This document shows, one piece after another, positions 61,801-64,000 of a stretch of 64,000 bases of DNA (the first letter of the stretch is position 1; every line of letters starts with the position of its first letter). A program made the translations under genes and the position numbers. This DNA is from Lutjanus erythropterus (lineage: Eukaryota; Chordata; Actinopteri; Lutjaniformes; Lutjanidae): assembly GCA_020091685.1 (NCBI GenBank), contig CM034599.1:6604836-6668835 (forward strand). The letters are read 5' to 3'. Under the pieces are notes generated by a model that saw only the letters and a program-made list of their open reading frames with translations, had not been told where the DNA came from and made no database searches.

Positions 61801-62179
61801 AACTTTTGTTTAAATTTTGTTGTCTACATGCAGGTGCACCAAGTCAGCATAATAATAAATGAAAACATTCGAGTTTACCAGGAGGAATTTATGAACATTT
61901 ATGGGTTTTGCTACGGCTCTCCTAATCAATTGCAACGGTGCTGTTCCACAAGCAGGGGATTTGAGTTGATGAGTAGAGGATTAGTGCTGGTGGGTTAGCT
62001 GTCAGCTGTGTTTGATCCACCTCACACTGGAGCTTTCGCTCACTCCGTCTCCCTCTGTCTCCCTCTGTCTCCCTCTGTCTCCCTCTGTCTCTCAGGCAGG
62101 GCCAGCCCATGTACTCCATCCCTCCGGGGGGATTCCGTCACCCCTATCCAGCGCTAGCAATGAATGCATCCATGTCCAG
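19709..62179 (+). CDS. tcf7l1: tcf7l1 coding region, 5' part (exons 1-7, open at right edge)
   Basis: Spliced coding sequence 19709-19885, 19970-20042, 20144-20271, 48481-48564, 60058-60193, 60872-60974, 62096-62179 (785 nt, 261 codons plus 2 nt). The product is a nuclear TCF/LEF factor that represses Wnt targets with Groucho/TLE until beta-catenin binds. The reading begins [16 protein letters not shown], the invariant TCF7L1/TCF7L2 N-terminus. TCF7L1 rather than TCF7L2 is indicated by the ARDYFSE stretch, [64 protein letters not shown] and the direct join of exon 3 to [11 protein letters not shown] without the TCF7L2 alternative exon. All introns are GT-AG and phases agree (0,1,0,0,1,2,2). 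The HMG box, nuclear localisation signal and tail are missing because the window ends in intron 7, not because the gene is broken. The a-paralogue is my best guess; family identity is near certain. Confidence 0.95.
19886..19969 (+). other. Intron 1, 84 bp, no in-frame stop
   Basis: Donor gtaagg and acceptor cttgtcag delimit an 84-nt intron. Its length is a multiple of three and the exon 1 frame reads through it without a stop, so retention would insert 28 residues between residues 59 and 60. The acceptor is followed by caagcag; use of the next AG (19972-19973) would shift the frame, so 19970 is taken as the exon 2 start. Confidence 0.88.
19970..20042 (+). CDS. tcf7l1: tcf7l1 exon 2
   Basis: Encodes [19 protein letters not shown] followed by DYFSE and the first base of the next codon (phase 1). 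The acceptor is cttgtcag and the donor is gtaaag. It corresponds to the short second exon of TCF7L1/TCF7L2 (AERRPQP...KPRDYFAE in mammalian TCF7L1). It links the beta-catenin-binding domain to the central region and is rich in charged residues, with no fold to predict. The leading Gln codon comes from the exact acceptor choice. Intron 2 after it is only 101 bp, and retention of that intron would end translation after 14 more residues ([14 protein letters not shown], then a stop). Confidence 0.93.
20144..20271 (+). CDS. tcf7l1: tcf7l1 exon 3
   Basis: The acceptor ttcctgcag and donor gtaagt flank 128 nt. With the phase-1 base from exon 2 it encodes 43 residues: [40 protein letters not shown] and ART. 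This is the conserved aromatic/proline block (PYPGYPF-MIPDL) found in all vertebrate TCF7L1/TCF7L2 proteins, within the region known to recruit Groucho/TLE and other cofactors. It ends in phase 0, directly before the 28.2-kb intron 3. Confidence 0.95.
21350..21668 (+). mobile_element. attaatcg-type MITE, copy 1, with A15-G16 run
   Basis: Starts agggctgcaactgacggtta and ends 'tcagtcgactaatcctcgaa gctct', matching the family seen at 26535, 29421, 36490 and 42721 (termini agagctgcaac.../...gttgcagctct, internal 'gattaatcgat'). A homopolymer junction of 15 A and 16 G sits at 21407-21437. Confidence 0.7.
22130..22260. promoter_or_regulatory. Candidate non-coding regulatory island in intron 3
   Basis: Balanced composition, no relation to the repeats nearby, with a CCATTGTT (SOX-like) motif and CATTAACTAAATGG palindrome-like wording. 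Conservation cannot be tested here. Confidence 0.3.
23600..24640. repeat. GGTATC-type interspersed repeats
   Basis: Stretches such as gtattggtatcggtatcact (24567 on), ggtgttggtatcggtagata (24329 on) and 'ctagtaccagcaccagtact' (23644 on) belong to a low-complexity-ended fish repeat; another copy lies at 32640-33000. A trinucleotide run (attact/atc) with A11 lies at 24282-24327. Confidence 0.5.
25217..25531 (-). other. Unrecognised minus-strand open frame, 104 codons
   Basis: The frame contains an acidic, Ser-rich segment ([20 protein letters not shown]) and is more CpG-rich than the AT-rich intron around it, so it may be a decayed fragment of a retrocopied gene or transposon. It also reads a CA microsatellite (25326-25342) as Cys-Val repeats, which speaks against a living gene. 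I do not recognise the family. No promoter, splice site or polyadenylation signal is evident. Confidence 0.2.
26400..27480. mobile_element. Repeat cluster: two inverted attaatcg-type MITEs inside another repeat
   Basis: One MITE copy runs 26535-26861 (+, agggctttcattatcgatta ... tgatcaatgtaacagcc). A minus-oriented copy spans about 27180-27400 (gacaaagcaagacattttaa; ttttctgacattttatagac). They are flanked by stretches (26410-26520; 27405-27470) with 'gtcttgaaagtttggaaaat' and 'cttcaagaatctggaaaagt', probably two parts of one host repeat. Confidence 0.55.
29421..29726 (+). mobile_element. attaatcg-type MITE copy
   Basis: Starts tagagctgcaactaatcatt and ends tgaatcattgcagctcta, an inverted pair. 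The interior holds the family phrases ctgtaaaatgtcagaaaatg and 'caacccaaagatattcagtt'. About 305 bp, non-coding. Confidence 0.75.
31340..32010 (+). mobile_element. Duplicated flank around a truncated F element
   Basis: Stretches 31345-31425 and 31905-31990 are direct copies (ttctacaaaacggctatatt / ttctgcaaaacgtatatttt; then 'gtcaaata-gaaattgctta'). Between them, from 31426, lies a degraded F copy beginning ttaaagggacagttcaaaaa and containing 'gtagattatcttgagtatct', which lacks its right end. Confidence 0.5.
32640..33770 (-). repeat. GGTATC repeat followed by a tandem pair of a TTAGC-rich repeat
   Basis: 32640-33000 is a GGTATCGG-ended fish repeat. From 33050, two successive minus-oriented copies about 320 bp apart share 'gcttagtctgttagctggat gctaa' / 'gcttagcctgctagcttgat gctaa' followed by 'ggaatta'. 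The same core occurs on the + strand at 59140-59190 and 61240-61290, inside the composite repeats near the last exons. Confidence 0.55.
34700..34890. promoter_or_regulatory. Candidate enhancer island with PBX/HOX-MEIS-like sites
   Basis: Repeat-free island with TGATTAT at 34752-34758, TGACAG (MEIS/TGIF core) at 34762-34767 and a CCATAAATC site further right. Motif matches of this size occur by chance; the call rests on clustering and on the absence of repeats. Confidence 0.3.
35640..36140. promoter_or_regulatory. Candidate regulatory island with PBX-HOX consensus
   Basis: Contains TGATTTAT (35652-35659) and CCATAAATC (35675-35683) in repeat-poor sequence, interrupted by a 24-base T run (35902-35925). 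Function is not shown. Confidence 0.25.
36350..37112. mobile_element. Cluster of attaatcg-type MITE copies
   Basis: One full copy at 36490-36802 (gagggttgcagctaataatt ... attgcagctcta). Partial copies flank it at 36350-36485 and 36830-37112, the last ending agtcgttagtttcagccct. The three overlap in wording and orientation changes, so repeated insertion or local rearrangement is likely. Confidence 0.65.
37935..37958. repeat. GGCA microsatellite
   Basis: About five and a half GGCA units beside GC-rich sequence; a GT run (38138-38158) follows. Confidence 0.9.
39880..40619. mobile_element. F element copy D carrying nested insertions
   Basis: The outer ends are ttaaagggacggttcacccc and 'tttcggggcaaactatcccttt aa'. 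The left arm breaks off at about 39962 in tctagatagttttt, and the same arm resumes at about 40449 with ctggagttgcaggagatatc. The gap holds a different element (39963-40448), itself occupied. Confidence 0.75.
39963..40448. mobile_element. TGCCC-ended element inserted in F copy D
   Basis: The left end gttcacttgcccaatttggc and the right end gggcaatggtgaac are imperfect inverted repeats. Inside, about 40085-40370 reads as an attaatcg-type MITE (tataaaatgtcagaatatag; gcattttctgcagtttttgc). Inside that, 40165-40230 (actgccccactggggtcaaa then a TTGA-type tail) resembles the 3' end of a fish LINE. A second, shorter TGCCC element is at 48101-48187. Confidence 0.55.
41232..41671. mobile_element. F element copy E, short form
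   Basis: Starts ttgaagggatcccccaaaat and ends ttttggggttagctgttcctttaag in two short phrases. Arms shortened to about 130 bp on the left and about 270 bp on the right. Contains ggttactcaagataatccac and its inverse tattatcttgagtaactggg. Confidence 0.7.
41700..42330. promoter_or_regulatory. Candidate enhancer island with SOX and POU-like sites
   Basis: Repeat-free 0.6 kb with ACAATG (41899-41904), an ATGCAAAC octamer-like site (about 41911-41918), and abutting ACAATG/ACAAAG cores on the minus strand (41948-41959), plus a CTAATTAG homeodomain core (about 41831-41838). The arrangement resembles early neural/pluripotency enhancers; this is inference only. Confidence 0.35.
42721..43031 (-). mobile_element. 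attaatcg-type MITE copy
   Basis: Starts agagctgcaacgattcattg and ends attagtggcagccct. The interior carries reverse-oriented family phrases such as gacattcgaggacgtcatct. About 311 bp. Confidence 0.75.
43805..44464. mobile_element. hAT-like MITE with CAGG ends and 8-bp target duplication
   Basis: The body is 43813-44456 (644 bp), starting caggcttgcagagtaacaga and ending ttacaatccaaccctg (inverted). Flanking gtcataac (43805-43812) and gtcataat (44457-44464) match at 7 of 8. The interior has no transposase frame. The family differs from the 4.9/7.4-kb pair. Confidence 0.83.
44700..45095. promoter_or_regulatory. Candidate regulatory island in intron 3
   Basis: Repeat-poor sequence of balanced composition with a GGCGCT...AGCGCC inverted pair (44804-44824) and a CAATTAAAAG patch. 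It is one of the longer stretches of intron 3 with no relation to the repeats. No proof of function. Confidence 0.28.
45566..46280 (+). mobile_element. MITE with ttaaagg(a/g)g ends, copy 1
   Basis: The left end tttaaaggggaagtctgtca and the right end, in reverse complement, ctttaaaggagcaatatgta are similar inverted repeats. The right part (45980-46280) aligns with 50250-50745, sharing 'cgggcttaatttacattgac' and 'cagctgac/gttgac agtataaaca gatcaactta cag'. Confidence 0.6.
47258..47640 (+). repeat. TATGGAAA-type interspersed repeat
   Basis: Starts cagggttcctatgcagtatg and contains 'tatggaaaaatg', 'ttcaggtctggataagtgtg' and 'gaaagtttggaaaaatattt', a wording of repeats spread in fish genomes. A 20-base T run sits at 47381-47400. 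Confidence 0.5.
47845..48187 (+). mobile_element. attaatcg-type MITE followed by a short TGCCC element
   Basis: 47845-48085 has the family phrases aaatgtccgaaaatgatgaa and ctcaattaatcaattatcaa. 48101-48187 (acttgcccagttggtggcaa ... ccctgggcagcgggcag) is a short relative of the element at 39963-40448. It lies some 300 bp before exon 4. Confidence 0.55.
48481..48564 (+). CDS. tcf7l1: tcf7l1 exon 4
   Basis: A pyrimidine-rich acceptor (tcttccacag) and a gtaagt donor bound 84 nt (28 codons, phase 0 at both ends): [20 protein letters not shown] then RSPTPGHL. It matches the [11 protein letters not shown] exon of the family; mammalian TCF7L1 reads [20 protein letters not shown] here. The RSPTP stretch is a Ser/Pro-rich segment of the kind phosphorylated in TCF proteins (the kinase is not shown by sequence). 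Because length and phases are symmetrical, skipping this exon would keep the frame. It stands alone between introns of 28.2 and 11.5 kb, so its definition depends on strong splice sites, which it has. Confidence 0.95.
50250..50745 (+). mobile_element. MITE with ttaaagga ends, copy 2 (left end not found)
   Basis: Aligns with 45980-46280 and ends gcatattgctcctttaa like it. The left terminal repeat is missing or too diverged to see. Confidence 0.55.
51330..51770. promoter_or_regulatory. GC-rich, repeat-free island in intron 4
   Basis: Markedly GC-richer than the flanks, with a CTGATTATGTGCTCATTA patch and repeated CCAGGC/GGGGCC wording. Open frames on both strands are a composition effect. It could be a regulatory island or an alternative promoter; TCF genes are known to use internal promoters, but no start is visible here. 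Confidence 0.25.
53345..53388. repeat. Interrupted CA microsatellite
   Basis: Two CA tracts separated by tataa. Reading frames through it are artefacts. Confidence 0.93.
53517..53785 (+). repeat. Purine tract, starting with an AGAGG array
   Basis: Six to seven gaggagagga-type units (53519-53552) pass into about 230 bp made almost only of A and G (gaaaggaaaag-type). An oligopurine run this long can adopt triplex or other non-B structure. Confidence 0.9.
53800..54610. promoter_or_regulatory. Repeat-poor island with a perfect TCF/LEF site
   Basis: Balanced, repeat-free sequence with ATCAAAGG at 54483-54490, the full TCF/LEF consensus. It sits in a TCF gene, so feedback control is conceivable, but an 8-bp match is weak evidence. 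Confidence 0.22.
54976..55117 (-). mobile_element. attaatcg-type MITE, internally deleted
   Basis: Both ends are present (ggagctgcaacgattaatca ... gttagttgcagccct), but only about 140 bp remain. Confidence 0.65.
55625..55935 (-). mobile_element. attaatcg-type MITE fragment duplicated in tandem
   Basis: Two copies of about 100 bp with a 143-bp period (55636-55735 and 55779-55876), both with ttctcaaatgtgaatatttt and 'gaatatcttt-gg-tgtggatta t'. The final part ends attaatcgttacagatct. Confidence 0.65.
58340..59460. mobile_element. F element copy F, composite interior
   Basis: The left arm (about 58340-58587) carries gtgctgtttatccatctaag and 'gatattggctgtagagatgt'. The right end is aggtgaactgtccctttaa. 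The interior includes a TTAGC-rich repeat (59060-59230) and the right half of a G-type MITE (about 59310-59395, 'ccaataaatcctataaactg'), in the same order as at 61175-61735. Confidence 0.6.
60058..60193 (+). CDS. tcf7l1: tcf7l1 exon 5
   Basis: The acceptor tcatcaacag and donor gtaaag bound 136 nt starting in phase 0 and ending in phase 1. It encodes [40 protein letters not shown] and LDPKT plus one base. The block is among the most conserved non-HMG parts of TCF7L1/TCF7L2 ([30 protein letters not shown]). HAHH replaces the mammalian HPHH. Several SP/TP dipeptides are present. It belongs to the central context-dependent regulatory region. Exon 6 follows after a 678-bp intron. Confidence 0.96.
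60194..60871 (+). other. tcf7l1: tcf7l1 intron 5, 678 bp
   Basis: gtaaag to cacctgcag. No repeat shared with the rest of the window and no further exon seen. Confidence 0.9.
60872..60974 (+). CDS. tcf7l1: tcf7l1 exon 6, carrying the LVPQ-position motif as LMPQ
   Basis: The acceptor gccacctgcag and donor gtaagt bound 103 nt (phase 1 in, phase 2 out). It encodes the rest of Gly, then [19 protein letters not shown] and [15 protein letters not shown], the last Gln being split with exon 7. The [18 protein letters not shown] block is diagnostic for TCF7L1; TCF7L2 has [18 protein letters not shown]. Mammalian TCF7L1 continues GQIPHPLGWLVPQ, whereas this copy has [13 protein letters not shown]: three substitutions in 13 residues, one of them Val to Met (ATG at 60967-60969) in the LVPQ motif, which has been linked to regulation of TCF repressor activity in Xenopus and mammals. 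Confidence 0.95.
61175..61735 (+). mobile_element. Composite repeat: TTAGC-rich repeat, complete G MITE, F-type end
   Basis: 61195-61340 matches 59085-59230. 61345-61662 is a complete MITE whose ends ttaaggtccagtgtgtgatc and acacaccggtccttcaa are inverted repeats. 61665-61735 ends ttgatttgggggtgaactga, resembling the right end of element F but diverging after it. Confidence 0.65.
62051..62090 (+). repeat. tcf7l1: Four perfect copies of a 10-bp pyrimidine unit at the exon 7 acceptor
   Basis: ccctctgtct is repeated exactly four times, with a degenerate unit before it, and leads straight into ctcag and exon 7 (62096). The minisatellite therefore is the polypyrimidine tract of the intron 6 acceptor. 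Confidence 0.97.
62096..62179 (+). CDS. tcf7l1: tcf7l1 exon 7
   Basis: 84 nt after ctctcag and before gtgagc (phase 2 at both ends). It encodes the split Gln, [20 protein letters not shown], then AMNASMS and two bases of the next codon (AG). It matches mammalian TCF7L1 [27 protein letters not shown]. In tetrapods the junction after this exon is alternatively spliced to add or omit an S-x-x-S-S motif. No in-frame extension of that type follows the donor here, so it could come only from the next exon, outside the window. The exon length is a multiple of three, so skipping keeps the frame. The upstream acceptor tract is an unusual tandem repeat, listed separately. Confidence 0.95.
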
Positions 62180-64000
62180 GTGAGCGGATCAAGTTCAGAA
62201 ACACCCCTAACCCTCCCAAAGGGAGACACCTAATATCTGCTGCTTCTCTGACATGCTGTAATCACATTTCTGCTGCTTTCTTTGCCAGTTTTTTTAAACA
62301 CTCGGTCAAACAAATGCCTGGTGTGCAGGTTTAAACTTCCATTGTTTGCAATGTTTAGGCAACGTTTTACAGAAACAGCAGAAATCTTACTTTGACTAAC
62401 ATGCTTTCCACTTCTGACAAACATGGTCAGATCACAGACGGGCAGCAGTGTCAGGACTACAAAGGGATGTGAGGTCTAAGTCCATCACAGACAAGTTCAG
62501 CTTCTTAAACAGAGTGAAGGCGTTATTAGCATTCAGAGCTCCTCTCCTGTCTTTTCTCTCAGAGCTAAACTTCTGTGGTCAGGCCAATGTTCTGAGCCCC
62601 TCCACAGCACACACACACACACATGCAGCGGAGATGAAAGGGCTGAGAATCGATTAGGACAAATCAAAGCTCATCTGAACCTACACGTCCCATCAGACTT
62701 AACTCTCTCACCTTCTCTCAAAATTGGACAGATTTGTAGCGAGCCTTCCGGTGTTAGTATGAGAGGAAATATTCAGAAGGGTCTCTGTGATCAATAGCAT
62801 GTGCAGCTCCGACCTGAGATGGACTCAACGATCAGAACGTACCTCACGCAACTTTTTGTATCGCTTGATGCACCACATGTAGGTCATGCCAAATATTGCA
62901 CCAGTCTGCACGATATCATGGCATACAATGGCCAAATCCAGGAGTTTTGGAGTGAAGCTCATAACGTGTAATATTTTTGACATTATTTGTTAAAAATTGT
63001 GACTATGAACTCAAAATTGAAGGGATGCTTCAGATTCTTCCCCAGGTTAGGAAAGCAGCAGGAGTACAGGTGTAGGAAGCTACAGGGTCAGCAGTAAAAC
63101 ATTTTAGGCAACTAAAAACATCCATCTCAGTTTAAGTGTACACTATATTTAGAATATTTTTACTGCTTTACTTTGCTGGCAGACAGCCTTTTTCGCCAGA
63201 GAAAACGCCGTTAAATAAGTCAAATATCACTTTCTCCAAACTAACCAAACTTTACTGGCAAAAACAATAATTTCACCTTGCAGAAAACAGGAGTTTCTGG
63301 TCTACCACTAATTGATGTTAGCAGCGGTACATCAGCAACTCATATATCCTGGAAGGTAAAAATGACTGTTTTTGCAAATGGACTCTGGTTGAGCAATATT
63401 TGTCTCACATAATAAAGGTTTCCTGTAGGAAAAGGCTGTCTGAAAGCGTTGAAAATGTTCTAAACATAGCTTACACTTAAACTGAAATTGATTTTTTAAC
63501 TTTTAGGTGGCTAACGTACGTTTTTGTTGCTGCACCTTTCCACAGCAGTACGTGTCTTAGCGTCAGTGCTCGTGCTCCTCTCTGGTTCTTCCAGCTTGGG
63601 GCATCTACTGTAGTAATAGATGGCAGCCATATTGATATTTGAATATAGCTGAAATAGTAGGGCAAACACAGGTGTTACCAGTGATAATAATTAAAGTCCT
63701 GTTCTGTATAGTGTAGCAGCCAACGTGCAGAATAGCAGCACCCTGACTCTGTTTGACCTGCATGGAACAGAATGTTAAATAGTATCATTGGTAACACCAA
63801 AGTTTATCCTCCTGTTTCATGTCACAAATGGCTGCTGTGAAAAAGCTCTATATGCTGACTATGGAGAAGTACAGTACATCATACAACCCTACTTCAAATG
63901 ATACAAATCATCCCTTTCGGTAAGCAACAGTTAAAGTTCAAGTAAAAACTTATGGCAACAGCTTACATAAATACGACTTCAGTACGTGAATGCTAATGGG
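62180..64000 (+). other. tcf7l1: tcf7l1 intron 7, left part
   Basis: Begins gtgagc and runs to the window edge. I searched it for the next exon (SRF-HMV type) and for any HMG-box coding sequence and saw none. A short CA run occurs at about 62609-62622. No other feature recognised. Confidence 0.85.

Larger units (their letters stand above)
60975..62095 (+). other. tcf7l1: tcf7l1 intron 6, 1121 bp
   Basis: gtaagt to gtctctcag. About half consists of the composite repeat at 61175-61735; the 3' end is the pyrimidine minisatellite. Confidence 0.92.

Noticed and set aside
62041..62095. Short regular repeats that might suggest a CRISPR-like array
   Set aside because: 10-bp units with no spacers, in a vertebrate intron; it is a minisatellite.
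62180..64000. Next tcf7l1 exon within the window
   Set aside because: No sequence encoding the expected SRF..HMV block or HMG box was seen before the window ends.

Overview
The window is vertebrate genomic DNA, almost certainly from a ray-finned (probably percomorph) fish. It holds one recognisable protein-coding gene: the 5' two thirds of tcf7l1 (TCF7-like 1, formerly Tcf3), the Wnt-pathway HMG-box repressor, on the + strand. Seven coding exons can be placed to the base with GT-AG splice sites and consistent phases: 19709-19885, 19970-20042, 20144-20271, 48481-48564, 60058-60193, 60872-60974 and 62096-62179. Together they encode about 261 residues: the beta-catenin-binding N-terminus and the central Groucho/TLE-interacting, Ser/Pro-rich region. 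The HMG box and C-terminal tail lie beyond the right edge. The teleost tcf7l1a paralogue is more likely than tcf7l1b, but I cannot prove this without alignment.

Layout. 1-18.9 kb is intergenic sequence with no supportable gene. It holds non-autonomous DNA transposons (two sister hAT-like copies with 8-bp target duplications, two long inverted-repeat elements), older interspersed repeats and a large CA microsatellite. 18.9-19.7 kb is the CpG-richer promoter/5' UTR zone, with several short upstream ORFs. 19.7-20.3 kb holds exons 1-3, packed together by introns of 84 and 101 bp. Intron 3 (28.2 kb) and intron 4 (11.5 kb) follow, then exons 5-7 between 60.0 and 62.2 kb. The two big introns carry many copies of a few MITE families and several repeat-poor islands that look like candidate cis-regulatory DNA.

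The teleost call rests on the exon sequence (the 'b/a' duplicate question arises only in teleosts), short introns next to long ones, and repeat families of a type familiar from percomorph genomes. No bacterial gene, tRNA, rRNA, CRISPR array or virus was seen. I found no new biological system. The most informative observations are the in-frame stop-free first intron, a V-to-M change in the LVPQ regulatory motif, a 10-bp minisatellite that is the polypyrimidine tract of exon 7, overlapping upstream ORFs, multi-level nested transposons, and two copies of one composite repeat 2.2 kb apart.
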